Part shown: piece by piece, positions 1 through 13,148 of the stretch | How the letters are laid out: every line of letters begins with the position of its first letter | How positions within the stretch are numbered: position 1 is the stretch's first letter | NCBI GenBank assembly: GCA_902729315.2 | Contig: CACVBZ020000002.1 | Location: forward strand, 1 to 60,626 | Length of the DNA: 60,626 bases | Reading direction: 5' to 3' | Origin: Spirodela intermedia | Taxonomy: Eukaryota; Streptophyta; Magnoliopsida; Alismatales; Araceae | Notes under the pieces: model-generated | What the model saw: the letters and a program-made list of their open reading frames with translations, nothing else | What the model was told of the DNA's origin: nothing | Databases searched by the model: none | Program-made: the position numbers and the translations under genes

Positions 1-503
1 GGGTTGGACGGGTGGATACTTTACAGAGGGAGGCCTCCAGAGACACCAATTGCTGGGGGCGGCGACCGTGTTGGGTTCTTACCAATCAGGTGCGGGAAGT
101 GAAGGAGTTGACCTGCAGAGCAATTGTTAATTGTGAAAAGTCATAGGCCCCTTTTTTATAAAGATGAGATCTTGAAAGATGTTCAGCGTAGAAGTTGAAA
201 ACGAATAAGGATGACCTAGTCAAAAGAACCAGCAGTAGCCTGGAGCTAAATATGACGAATTCTCCGGACCCCACTCTAGGGTTCTTGAGCGCTGACCTTG
301 GCCCTCTGGCAACCCTACGCCAGGATGGATAATATATATATATATATATAATCTTATGTTATTTTATTTTTGCCACAGAAAGTAGATACGAAAGGAGCAT
401 TAAATATATTCGTAGAGGAAATATTTATTTTTTTAGAAGGAATATGATTTTCCGAGATAATTGAGAAGAAGTTTTCAGCTGTATTACCTGCTCCAAGTCT
501 CCA
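1..503. other. 3' flank of SMC2, no gene recognised
   Basis: This stretch lies downstream of the SMC2 stop codon. It probably holds the SMC2 3' untranslated region next to position 503. A short TA run is at about 330-350. Short open frames occur on both strands near 1-300, but none matches a family I know and none has convincing splice sites. Confidence 0.5.
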
Positions 504-3500
504 TCATATTGAAGTGGCTGTCCTCTGGACTGTGGAGACCCCATCGATGAACTTGGTTCGGAACAAAACATTTGCATTGTTGAACATTCCCTCTTTCAGG
601 GAGACCACGACGAACTGGTGAAGAAATTTTTTTTTTACCAGAATCAGAGAAATTTCAGTCAAAAGGGCGAGACCCAGAGATTACTATTAATAGTTTCAGT
701 AGAGAGAACCTGAGAGTGTGGGAAGTGGGATTTGATCATCCTTCCGATGTTCTGCGTGTGACTGAGGTCAAGAGCAGCGTCCACCTGCCTCACATTGTCA
801 ATTATTTTAATATAAAAAAATAAAAAAATAAGGATTTTGCATGAAAGCAAAAAATGGTAAGCAAATAAAATCGAAAATGAGTGCTGGGTCTGAAATAAAA
901 GGGGTATTTGAATCAGCAGAAATATTGATGCCGAATTAGGAAACAGGGGACGATGGGTACCTCATCGAGTATGTAGAGAGGTGCAGGTTTGAAAAGAAGC
1001 AGTGCCAAGATGAGGGAGAGAGCAAGAAGAGATCGTTGCCCTCCGCTGAGCTCTGACAGGGACTGCTTCCAAACGCTCCCAAATGCAACACGGACCTCGA
1101 GGCCGTCCAGAAAAGAACAGCCTTCTGGAGGTTCGAGCTTGGCCATGGCGCCCGGCAGAAGAGTGGAGAATATCGACCCAAAATCTCTGCAAAATCGAAG
1201 AAGATTCCTTTCAGGATGAACCCTGCTGAATCCGGTGGCGAGATGGGCCAAGATTCAGGAACATAAGGAGCACCCACTTGTTGACTTTGACCCAGGTGAC
1301 CTTCAGGGTCTCCCTCTTTTTCTCGTCGAGCTCTTCAATGACCATCTTGATCTTTGACTTATCGTTCTGTAAGGACGAGGAGCTGTTGTCAGCCGAGAAC
1401 TAGAAGCTGATGGTGTTTTTCCGGTGCAGGAAAATGAGAGAAATATTGCCGAAGGGCACTGGCCTCGATGATGTTCTTCTTGGATATGAGGTCGTTGTAC
1501 TCATCTTCTGCTTTCTCAAACATCGCCATGACCTTTTTGTTGATCCTCTTTTCAAGGCTGTAAGAAACAGACCAGAGCATTGTCAGTAATGGGTGTTCGA
1601 GAATATTCTCCAAAAGTCAACCCCGAACGCTGGTAAAGTCAATCGGGCACTCTCCCGGACTGATTCAGCTCAAAAACACAGTCGGGTCAACGGGATGGAT
1701 GCGACGAGAGGAGGGTACTTGCCCAGATTGCTGGGATTGAAGCTTTTCAAGCTCTTCCTTGGTTCTGGTGGGATCCCGAGAAGAGAAGTCGTAGTCAGTT
1801 CCGCTCCTTCCAAACAGCTGTCTTTCGGAGGCTATCCAGCTGTGCTTATGAAGCAATCTGTCGACAGTCGACGCAAGGTCCTTCTCTTCCACTTCCATTC
1901 GTTTCACCTGAAATAGAAGCCTTAAATGGATGTAGCTCTCGTTGACTTGCGCGCATTGAAAGCTGCCGAAAGTATACCTCATTCTCCATCTTCTTCCTCT
2001 CAACGCTTCCATCGCTAATTTTCTGCTGAAGTTTCTGCTGCTCTTTCACAATGGCACTGATCTCTGAATCACATTCCTTCATCTTTGAGCGAATCAGCCT
2101 CAACTCGGACTCAGCTTGGTCATAGTCACGTTTAATGGAACCAACCTGGGAAAAAGCATTTCATTTTTTAAAAAAATAAAATAAATGAGCATGAGAATGT
2201 CAATATCACAGAGACAGAGACAGAGACAGACAGACAGAGAGAGAGAGAGAGAGAGAGGCGCTGCCTCGTTTAGAAAAAGAAAGAAATAAACCCAAATGAT
2301 TTAGACAGCCTGAAGAGATTTGTAGCCTCTTTATCAGACAGTGGTGGGGCTCCTGCGATCGGCCCTGAAGAACCGGTCGCCACCTACCTCAGCTTTCTGT
2401 TTGTTCACTTCTTCAGTGAGGCTGCCAATCTGGACTTGTATGGAAGCCAACTGATTTTCCAGTGAAGCAAGTTCCTTAAGAGAGGCATCTTTCTCCATTA
2501 CAAGCCGCTGTCTTTCGTTCTCATGTTCCTGGTAGCGGAGATGCACGTAAGAGAGTGAAACACGCAAAACAAACGCGTCTCAAAATGGAGTTAAAGTCGC
2601 AAGGAGTAGAGTTGGAGCTGCTGTTCTGGGCACAAATCAACACCAAGTTGATCCCTAAAATAATTACCCTGAATGGCAAGCTTTTACAGGAAGAAATCAG
2701 AAAATATTCCAACCCACTCCCACCTCAAAAAAAAAAAGGGGTGTTGTGATCCAAATCTCAAGGTACTATTTATCTGAAGCTTTTCGAGAAATTTGCTTTC
2801 ATAGTTAGTATCCAGCTCTCAAATCACTGGATGTCAAGAGGTTTAGATTCCCAAGATTAAGATCGTTTAGAAGGAAGCTAGACTTCTAGAAAGAGAAAAT
2901 AGAATAGTAAATTCAGCAACCCGGGAAGAAAATTAATTTAATTCCGTTGTACAAAGTGGAAAAAAATAACGATTCAGTAAGACTACAGCGCATCATAAAC
3001 CATCGCGCACTAGATGGAAGAATGATTAAGAAGAAAAAAATGTCTGTAGAGAGGGAAAATCATCAGGTGGAAGATATGATTGGCTGCCAGAAGTAACAAT
3101 AGATCACATAGTGAGCATTAAGTGAATAAGTCATCAAAAGATGGAAACAAAGGGAACAGGGGACCAGGGGATATCCACTGCATGCAGAGATTCATAGAAG
3201 AGAAGAAAACACAATAATTTATAAACAAAGAAAAAAATTGTCTGACAAGGACAAGTTGGTCAACATTATGTATAAATCCTATAACTGGACACAAGATGAG
3301 CTGCGTCAACAAGGGGCTAAAGATATGCCGTCAACCATGGCCGACATGCTGGTGGTCTACAAGACCACCAACACTTCACAGCAGTTTCAATTAGGCTTTA
3401 TAAGTTTTCAACTATCACTTGAAGCTTGAGCAATCACTCGAGCATAACATCTTTTATGGACTATTTCACGAGAAATGTTATTGATGGATGGTTAAAGCTT

Positions 3501-6500
3501 CATGGTGGTGCCCAGGGCCTTCTACAATCAAATGGAGAACACTCATGGCTTATGTAATGCGACAGAAATATAAACCGTCACCAAGCATTTGAGACCTAGA
3601 GTTGGATCTACCGTTATGTTTACCATTCACTCTGCGTAAACCACCCAGCATGAGCCTGTAGACAGCAGTATGCACCATCTGCTCTCTTTAGTTTTCAGAC
3701 AGCATGAATGCCATAAGAAAGACAATTCACAATTCACTTCCTAATCTTCCGATAGATTTCCAAAGCATCCTCTAGCATTGGTTGCTTACACATATACTAG
3801 CATTTCACCTATAGATAAATGCCTATTCATGTAGAATCTCAGATGAGGTAGTGAACGACAGAAAAAGTCGGCTAAGCAAGAAATATAATTAAAATTCCAA
3901 AAAGGTAGATATATCAAGCATGAGTTTCCCGTCAAAGCACATATAAATACCTTCAGCAGAACTGAAGCAGAATGCAAGTCTGCTTTCAATGTCTTTATAG
4001 TATTATTCAGGTCATTTAGTCGCTTCTCACGGTGTGTTCCATGATCGGTGATAGATTTTTCAAGCATAGAAACGGCAGAAACACAACTATCATACAGCAT
4101 TTGCGTTTTCTTCTCGCCCAGTCTCAATTGTTCAAGATCCTGCTCGAGCTTTTTCACTATTTCACCAAGCTAAAGCAATGAAAAAAAATTACCATAAAGG
4201 ATTAGTCAATAAAACCATAGAAAAACCAAACAGGAATGGTCAGGTAGTGACCTTGCTGTGCTCGTTCTGCTCAGTTCTGCTTTGAAAGAGTGAAAGATCA
4301 TAGGACTTGAGATCAAGCTGAGATTTTAGTTTCATGAACTTCTTATGAAGAGGTAGAAGCTGTGAAATCTACAAACGAAAACAAAAACTTCAGTTGTTAC
4401 TAATCAGAATAATTATATTTTTAGCTTGTTCGTGAATTTCACTATTGATGTTTATCATATTATTGCAGGTAGATATGCCTCAATTTGGTTCAATGGTCAA
4501 CCATCCATGGACAGCAATTGTGAACCTGATTATGATATCTTTAGATATGATTCTATTCTTTCTAACAAAAATGTAAAGTCGCAAGAACCTTCTCTTCTAC
4601 ATCTGACAATCTCTTTTTGTGAATTTGAAGCTTTGATTCCGCTTCAGCCAAAGTATGAAGCTGTCTCAACAATTCTCCACCGCCTCTGAAAAGAATAGTA
4701 GAGTTCATAAGACGGAATGGGTTTTGGACAGAGGCAGCAACCACCATTCATCCATTTCTTGTAGATTCAGAGAAGATAAGCATGTTACTTGCCAAAAATA
4801 ATAGTGTTTTCACATAGGCTAAAAATGTAGTCTCACGATACCCCACAAAAAAGTAGTTTTCATATTCAGCTGCTGTGAAGGTGAGAAGTTCATCTTTTGA
4901 ATACATTTTTAGCCTAAATTAAATATAGTGGGGATGATGTCAGCATGAGCCTTACCTGCGGCTGCCACCAGTTAAAAGACCACTTGGCTGAAAAATGTCA
5001 CCTTCAAGAGTTACACTGGTGGTGGAGACTTCCTTGCGAAAAGCAACCTAAAATTATTCGTCAGAAAATAAAGTCAGATCAAAATTAAACGCTCAAAATA
5101 AAGTGTTCGCAACGCATACCGAAAAAGGGTCCAGCTTTTTAAAGAATGAGTTTTTAACCGGTTTTCTCTCAATAGATGTATCTGGTCTGATACGGTAAAG
5201 TACAATACGAGACATCATTCAATCAAGGATCAAGGAAGGCAATACTAAGAAACAGTAAGAAATACAAGAAGAAAAGCCAAGAATTATATGACCAATAATT
5301 TTTATTTGCACAAATCAATTAATAATTTGTATTTTAAACAGAAAAATGATTTACTTTAATAGAAAGTGATAATATAAGCCAAAACAAGATAAACCTGACA
5401 GAGAACATCAGAGCTCCTAAAGAAATGTGAGAGGTTGGTGACCAAAATAAATAAATGTGCCCAAAAAAGGCACAGCTAGTTTTGGTTATGGCAACAAAAT
5501 GTCGTCATAACCTGCATCTTCATATTATTGGAATCATCAACCATGATAGATCAACATATTTGTTATCCGACTCAGGTAGTTTGTATCACATTCCCATTAT
5601 CAATAAAAAAAAATCCTCATCAAATTGCAAGCCACCTGACCAGTGATTCAGATAGACCATCGATTAGAACCTTGCAAGGCCATGTTTCCACTAAAAAATC
5701 ATGTCTAGGTCAACCAAACAATGCAAGTTTAAAAAAGCAAGAAGTTTAGAGTAATCAATTCGGAAGGTAGAACCACAATAAAAGGAAACCCGGATAAGGT
5801 ACATTATTGATACATCTAAATCACAAGTGTAAGCTTTGGAAAACAATCAAAGTTAAAATTATCATGCGAATGTTGCAGTAAATGGCATCAAACAGTTTGC
5901 AATTGTTCAGATGTGACGGTGCCAAAACATTGGAACTTATGCAACTACTAATAGGAAGACAAACAGAATGTCACAGCTGCTGATAGTGCACCATGAGGGA
6001 TATATTGCGGATAAACACGGTTGTCTCATCATTCAGGTTGCAGGAAATATGAAACATTACATTCACGGAAAAGAAACGACATTTAACCTAATACAGTTTT
6101 ACAAAGATCTTACGCTGGTACATGCTGCCTTCATGGTAATTACAGTGCCTTACCCCCATATTCTCTTGAAATTCATGGACTTTAGACTTACATCAACAAG
6201 TAGCACGCCAGGATGATAATTATTTCCAACGTATAAATATGTATATTAAAAAAAATGCTATAGATTATACCTCCTTTGCTGCATCAGTACTTCGACAAAC
6301 AAAAGATGAACCGAAGACATAAGCCATTGCACTCTGCAATGAATAGTAGTGCTTAGGGGTTGTCCAAAAGATTAAATGAGCAACTAGTACTGCTATGTAC
6401 AGTGAACATTCTATTCAAAACCAATCAGAAGATAAGATTGAGAAAAGGAAATGCGAGTGATGTGATGTTCCTATGCCTATGCAGACAATTTGAAAAATTA

Positions 6501-9500
6501 AAAAGTTCAAAGTTGTTAAACTATTGATAAATTGAATAATTAATTTAGCCATGAAATGTCACTGAACCCAAATATCATGAGTATAAAAGCATGATGACTA
6601 CGGAAAAAGGTGCTTACCTTGATCTCTTCATCATAGCCAACTAAAGAAATTGCCACCATTGCATTACCATCACCGACCTATAAAAAATATCATAAGCAAT
6701 AAAATAATAAAGAAGAAGAAAAAACGTTAATATAATAATAATGATATGTACACTGACCAGTCTATCAGCAGCTTGTTGCACTCTATGTGGAATAATATGG
6801 GACTGAATTTTATTCAACGGTATTATAGTCACTCGCCTTCTCAGATCGCCATTCTGGAGAAGCTGTTTTCCAGTATTTTCTGTGTCCACGACAACATTAA
6901 ATAGCTTGCCTCCAGCAGCAACCTGCAGAACCAAGTATAGCGAATATTATAACTTTTCTTATAACAAAAATATTTACCAAAACAATAATGAGATATAAAA
7001 AAGGAAAAACTAGTCCTCCGAAGACTAACCTCAAGTGCGATCATTGTGGAGCTATCCTTCACTTTAATGAGCTTGGCAACCACACCTTTCACCTTTGATC
7101 TGTCAAAATTTTTAACAGGGTCTCTGTAAGTAAATTCAACGTTAGCAAGCTGTCCAGAAAGAATCCGGATCTCATCTTTCACTTTCTCCACAATCTCCAA
7201 CTCAGCAGACCGTTCCTGAACACCAGAGACCATAAAAATAGAAGAAGCCGTTATTCTATATGTGGCAGGTGTAACTAAATAATTATGGGCAGGCAAATAA
7301 ATAAATAAGAACTTCTATGCAAAATGTATATAAACATGAAAAGATAAATGGCATCAAGCATCAGATAAAACCTTTTGCAATGCTTCCAATTGTCCATCTT
7401 GGTATCCAATTGATCCCATTGTTGCTTTAATTTGTTCTAGTTCACTTTTTCGTTGATTAAGTTCATTCTCAACAGCAACAGCCTCTTCACATTTTGACAT
7501 TAATTGACTTTTTTTCTCCTTCAGCTCCTTCTCAGAATGTTTAATTCTTGTTTTCAATTGCTTCAACTCTGTTTCTGCATCACCAACGGAAGCTTTTGCA
7601 TCTCGCAATTGATCTTCAAGGCATTTATCATCATTCCCACCGCTCTTGCCAGCAAGTATACCCTGTGCACAACCAGATACTTAATTCGACAAAAACACCT
7701 GTTTCTTTGTGAGACTGACAACAGTAAACCACGCAATGTCCGAAAAGAAAATTCATATATAGCACACTATGCATACCTGGTATTCTTTCTCACGTTCATC
7801 CAAGTTCTTAGAAAGATTTTCTACTTTTTTTTTAATATCAGCGGCTCCATCCACAGCTCTTTTAACAGCAGACTCCCTTTCTCCAATTGACTGTTTGATT
7901 TCATCAATACTACTGTAAATCTGCCAAGCAAGCATAAATAAATTGAATGATGCATTATAACAGGCAAACCCCTCAAGGTTCTCAGTTCTAAGCAAACTAG
8001 AAGGAGAGAGAGAGAGAGAGAGAGAACTGACGTTTAAGAATTGAAAAGAGTTCGTACCTTTTCGGCTGCTCTTTTCTCCGTCATGAGAGATTCCTCCCTA
8101 TTACTCAGAACAGAAGTTTCTTTCACAAGAGCACGAGAAATGGCATCCACTTTCTCTGAATTTTTTTTTATTTCACCACCTATCTTTGCCTCTTTCTCTG
8201 CTGCTAAAGATGAGACTTTCGTCTCCATCTCTTGAATCTCGGAGCTCATTATTTTCGTACTGGCGTCCAGATCCATAATCTTCTCCTTAATTTCTTCAAC
8301 CCTTCCACCAATACCTTCTCGTAACTTCTCTGCCTGCACATAATCATATGCAATACAGAACCTTCTGAGTCTGTCTAGTTCTGCGTTGCCATTTGCCCAT
8401 TGCATGTATTGCATTCTCTCCTTCCTCAACTTCTCTAAAGCAGGAAGGATTTCCTGGTCAAGCAATTTATCTATCTCGTCTACTTTGCTCTGTTTTTTCT
8501 CCAAGGTCTTTAATGCGGACTCCTTTTTCGCCTCATACATTCTGGTTCCAGCAGCCTCTTCTAGCATGGATAGGATCTCAGGAGGTTTCATATTCAGGAC
8601 TTTAGTTATTCGTCCTTGCATGATAAGGAAATGTGGGTTATTAACGTTTAGCTGCACAGAATGGAAAAGGTTTTGTACACGAGAAGGTTGGGCAAGGTGA
8701 CCATTGATGAGGTACTTGTTTCTTCCACCAACAACAATCTACAAAGAAAACACAGTTTCAATGAAAGCGCAAAGCAGAAAAAGAGAAAAAACTATTTCCA
8801 GGGAAGATAAAAAAGAAACAATCACCTAAGGTTTTTAAACTCTGAAAGCAACCGACATGAAAAAAAATAGTCACAGGGAATGCCAACATAGAATGACCAC
8901 TAGACATGTGAGCAAGACTGTACATTGAAGCATACCCAGAAACTTAAGATAAAACAGTCTCAGGCTAAAATCAGTAGAGGATGATGCAAAAAGAATACAG
9001 ATCAAAATAGAACCATTAAAATTAGCAAAGGGAGTTGTGCCATGGTAACTACAGTAACGACTCACACCCTTCAATTCCTGAAGATATACAGGCATCCTAA
9101 AAAGAAAATAAGATCTACATGACGGCTCTTTCGTTTGAAAGTAACAACAGGAATTTCAGAGAAGAATACCAGAGCTCTTTTAGATGCTCGTATGCAACAA
9201 GTTAGAGCCGAGGGCATTCATTTTAGTACTATTAATAGTTCGAAACCAGAGGCATTACGACAGAAGTGGCGTATAATATAATGGCCACTCTACGATAGAA
9301 ATTTAATGATCTTTCATATTCTTGCCGGACTTCGATCTTTCCTGAATGTCTTCTGAATTGATTCATTTCTATGATGCGATTACTGATCTACAGCCACAGA
9401 CTCAAGGCAAGAACATTATCAGCGTAATTTTGCCATCAGTCAATACCTTCAAGTCGTGTCGCATGCTTTTATTTTCCCAATTTCATGTTCCGTGTCCACT

Positions 9501-10369
9501 TAAGCTTAATTATATTTCTCCCTTGTATGTGATAGTATGGAAAGCCAGGGGACTAGAAAATAAACAATAGAAACAAACTAAAACGAATATTTAAAAATAA
9601 AGCAGAAAAAAGTATCGTAGCTTTCTGGGAACTTCCAGGATGACATGAGAAAGCGATATGATGCATAAGTACATCCCACGAGGCTGTTTCTTCTTTCTTT
9701 ATAGTTGACGGGCTTTCAAATGCCAGAGAGAGCATGAACTTGTTTTTTTCCCGTGAAAGAAAAGAAAATTTGAAATTCGGAGTTATCATCCGGGAAATTC
9801 AAAAAACTCAGAACTTCAGGTAACCTTAAGTTGAAAATCATTTTTACAACGCGTCGCAACAGAAAATTGACTTCGTGAGTTACATTGGTCCAAGAGGCAG
9901 GTTTCAAAGTTCTCGCGTAGAATTTGGTTCGTAAAGCAGCATTAAAAGACAATATGGTGAAAGAAAAGGGAGCCACTATACGAAGTGTAGTTGATTATGT
10001 CCAATCGTTGTATCCAAGGTCGCTGGCGGATGGGGAAGTTTTGGGCTTTACCTGACGGGTCACGGTGATCTCCTGGCAGTCTTCGTAGCCAAGGGGACTG
10101 CGGGTCCTGTCTGAATTGTCAAAGACGATTGAGACTGTCGCCTTGGTTATCCCCGCCTGCCCCTGCTTATAAACAAGCTCCTGGAGGCTAGTGGCCCGAA
10201 CCTGCTGCAGGTTCGTGATCCCCAGCACAAAACAGATAGAATCGAGTATATTCGACTTGCCGGAGCCATTCAGACCGGTGATGGCGTTGAAGAAGGGATC
10301 GAAGCCGGAGACCACCGTCCTCGTCGCGTAGGACTTGAAGCCCTCTAAGCAAATCTCCTTTATGTACAT
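504..10369 (-). CDS. SMC2: SMC2, condensin ATPase subunit (20 exons, 1173 aa)
   Basis: Structural maintenance of chromosomes 2 (CAP-E) pairs with SMC4 in condensin I and II and compacts mitotic and meiotic chromosomes in the nucleus. Exons, in order of translation: 10052-10369, 8058-8738, 7777-7920, 7372-7662, 7030-7215, 6758-6922, 6618-6677, 6271-6333, 4956-5047, 4589-4685, 4252-4368, 3951-4169, 2388-2528, 1978-2145, 1723-1907, 1464-1557, 1278-1366, 961-1186, 710-784, 504-614. Together they give one frame of 1173 aa, the usual plant length. Walker A (GLNGSGKS) is at residues 32-39, a coiled coil follows, the hinge is at about 510-640, then a second coil, LSGGQ at 1083-1087 and Walker B (LYILDE) at 1107-1112. 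The start is fixed by the family N-terminus [14 protein letters not shown]. Introns 15 and 16 must use GC donors to keep frame; the others are GT-AG. No disabling lesion is visible. Confidence 0.95.
2213..2257. repeat. GA/GACA microsatellite in SMC2 intron 13
   Basis: A run of GACA-type units passes into pure GA on the plus strand. It lies inside the intron between 2146 and 2387, so it does not affect the protein. Confidence 0.9.
8002..8025. repeat. GA microsatellite in SMC2 intron 2
   Basis: About eleven GA units sit in the intron 7921-8057, close to the donor of exon 2. Confidence 0.9.
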
Positions 10370-10984
10370 GTCTCCTCCCCGAAATCCTCACATAGACCCC
10401 GGCGGCGAGGCGGAAGGCCCTGAAACCCTAGAATGGAGGAGGCTTTGGAGCTGAACGAGGCTCTGCCGACGTCGACCTCCAAGCGCCGAGGGGGTTCCGG
10501 AGATCGAAACCCTATGCAGACCGGAAACCTGCAAATGCGGCGAAGGGAGAGCTCCGGAGATCGAAACCCGCAACGTCGATGATCCAAACTTCCCACAGGC
10601 GGGAAATACTCTCCCGTTTTGGCCGTTTTCAAACGTTGGGAGGGAAACGAGCCGGCCAGATGGTGACCATCGGAATATGGATTCTTTCAATAATATTCTT
10701 TAACACATATAATACTTTATCTTATACCATGAAATATATTATTTATGTTTATATCCTTTTTCTTCGAAGATTGAATTCACCTCGTAAACTCCAATTTTAG
10801 CGATAGGTATCATAGAAAATCAAAAAAAAATATGGCCTTTAATCATAATTTATTCCTGCTCCATGGTAAGACTACGATCCCTCATCAATCCCCGCAACCA
10901 CTTCTCCCCCCGCGATCTGGATTAGTGTAAACTCACGAGGCTGTGCTCAGTGAGTAGGACCCACGAGAGATCATATAGTTTTTT
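10370..10984. other. SMC2 5' leader and upstream region
   Basis: This is DNA upstream of the SMC2 start codon (transcription runs right to left). The first 250 bases are GC-rich and probably hold the 5' leader and core promoter; beyond about 10670 it becomes AT-rich. A roughly 40-base segment around 10496-10530 is partly repeated at 10550-10575 (shared GGAGATCGAAACCC). No gene is seen. Confidence 0.4.
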
Positions 10985-11320
10985 CTTTTAAAAAAAAATT
11001 ATATCGACGATAAATCATGGTAGTATCGATTATGCGAAAAGCCAGCAAAGTTTTCCATTTTTATACAGAGTGTTCTTTTTTTTTAAAATCATCGACGATG
11101 AATCGTGGGTCTGCTGATGATGAATGATGTGTGTCTGGCCGTAAGTAGACAGCGAAATTTTCCATTTTTACACACTGTTCTTCCAAAGATTTCCATTTTT
11201 ATACACAGTGTTCTTCTCTTTTTGTGAAATTATCGACGTTGAATCAAGGGTCTGCTGATGATGAGTGATCTGGGTCTGGCCGTAAGTAAGCAGCAAAGTT
11301 TTTCATTTTTCTTGTTCACA
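10985..11320. repeat. Degenerate minisatellite, about 105-140 bp units
   Basis: Three related blocks share a TCGACGATGAATC-like segment, GGGTCTGCTGATGATGA, GTCTGGCCGTAAGTA and CAGCAAAGTTTTCCATTTTTA. The CAGC(A/G)AA anchor occurs at 11043, 11150 and 11291. The last spacing is longer because a 30-base part (TTCCATTTTTAYACA-CTGTTCTT) is duplicated. The array lies between SMC2 and the Ycf54-like gene; I infer no function. Confidence 0.75.
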
Positions 11321-11623
11321 GGGGGACTGATTATTCCATAAACCCTAGCGGATCGATCACTGGATTTATCTTTCAGTGGGAGGGGGGGGGCGCTTCGTTG
11401 AATGCTAATGATCATAATCATGGAGAAGACGATGAATCAATACAGATGGAGCAAAACTTAAAACAGGACTCGGAACTGAGCTACTTCGGGAAATCCAGAC
11501 CCATCTCTACATGGAAAAAATAGCAGCTGCTCGCAAGCATCTCCCTGCCACTGTTTGTGCTACAGAAACGGCAATCCAAGAGCTTCTGCTGGAGGGGGCT
11601 GATGGCTGCTTCCTGTTCCTGGT

Positions 11624-13148
11624 TCATGCCTCCGATTCCGAGGATCTTGGAGGGAGAAAGCGCTCCCACCAACCAGACTCGTACTTGGGGTATGGAGCGA
11701 CCCAGTTCTGGGGCTTCTCGAAGTGGAGGTCAACGGGAGTGGAGGCCAGGGCCTCCGCGAGGTTGTCGGACTCAAAGCTCTCCGCTAGAACCCTGTCCAG
11801 CCTCAGCTTCATGAACCTGAGGATCCAATCACCATCGTTGTAAGCAAAGTCTGATAGAAACAGATCGAAATCGAGAGGAAAAAAAAAAGAAAAAAAAATC
11901 TGACTGAGCTGTCGATTCTTAGAAAAATGATGTCGATTCAGAGAAAATCTCGAGGGATTTTTTTATTATTCTTTGTGAATCAATCAGACACGGATAGGGT
12001 TCATTCAGTCCGAATGATCATAATCACGGGTTGAGGGAAACAGATGGAATCAACTCGAAGAAATTTTTACGAAAAACAGTAGCTGAGGAGTGAATTGCAG
12101 GTGAGTTTTCATAGAAATCTGATGTGGGCTGCCCAGGAACAGCGAAAATCCCCGGGTGAGATTGAACAAGAGGTATTCGTTTGAGATGTTCAGTCACAGG
12201 AAGAACAGAATACGTCTGCATCGATCAATCGGTCGCAGAAGGAAGGAGGGGGCTGAGTTCGACAAGTTCGGCAGATGAGAGGCTTAGAAGCTACTATTAC
12301 GATTGAGTCATCCTCCCGCTTCAGATCCAGACACGGTTCTGATCGGTTTCTGCTAGGGTTTGCGGAATCGAGCAAAGAGTAACAGCAGGAATGACGGGAG
12401 ACGGGGGAGCTTACGTGATCCAGGGGGCATCGGTGGAGACGAGCGCGACGGCGGGCCTCTTCAGCCTCTTGGTGACGTTGGGGAACTTGTCCAGGAACTT
12501 GGGCTCGATGACGAGCCAGAAATCCTGCTCTCGCCCGCGTTCTCCAAAGAGGCGTAGCCTCTCCGACAGCTGCTCCTGGAAGTGCTCCTCCTCGTCCAGC
12601 ATGAACTTCGCGTTCGCCACCAAGAAGTAGTACTTGATCGGCTTCGCCTGCACCGCGCACGGAGAAAATCATCAGAAACCCTACCCCTAGGAAGAGACAG
12701 TACTTTTCGCCATGAATCCGCACAGAAATCCCCCCTGGAAGAACTCATAAATCAAAACTAATAGAAAATGTGACGTCCAGTAGGTAAAGATTATCAGAGA
12801 CGGAGAACGGAGATTGAATCTACCCTAAAATCTCCTCAGCTGAGCTCATGCGCGATCTAAAACATGGAAAACAGAACGGATCTAGGCGACCGAGGTTACC
12901 TCAGCAAGGGGCGGAGAGGATCCCAATTGGTCGGAATCGAGAGCAACAGCCCTCGAGGAAGATATTGAAGAGCGCGCCGTCCCCCTGTTGCTGAAGGATT
13001 GAATCGCGCCATTCCTACTGAGGAAGCAACCAGAATGCAGACGCCGCGCCGGCACTCTGGCGAAGCAGGGTCTCTCGCCCTGGCTTGAAGCAGCGCCGGC
13101 TAGGCCTGCGCAGGGCGTTCCGAGGGTCAACGCTGCGGGAGCCGCCAT
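11624..13148 (-). CDS. Ycf54/LCAA-like plastid protein (3 exons, 224 aa)
   Basis: Plant homologue of Ycf54 (LOW CHLOROPHYLL ACCUMULATION A). It supports assembly or stability of the aerobic Mg-protoporphyrin IX monomethyl ester cyclase, which forms ring E of chlorophyll in the plastid. Exons: 12900-13148, 12415-12647, 11624-11816; all introns are GT-AG and the phases join cleanly. Residues 1 to about 75 are rich in Ala, Ser and Arg, as in a chloroplast transit peptide. The mature domain begins near residue 85 with KYYFLVANAKFMLDEEEHF. It continues through DFWLVIEPKFLD, TKRLKRPAVALVST, FMKLRLDRV and WVAPYPKYESGWWERFLP, all hallmarks of the family. The first exon's Met was chosen because it begins the transit-like sequence. 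The neighbour SMC2 is on the same strand but unrelated. The nuclear gene should not be confused with the plastid-encoded ycf54 of algae. Confidence 0.9.
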
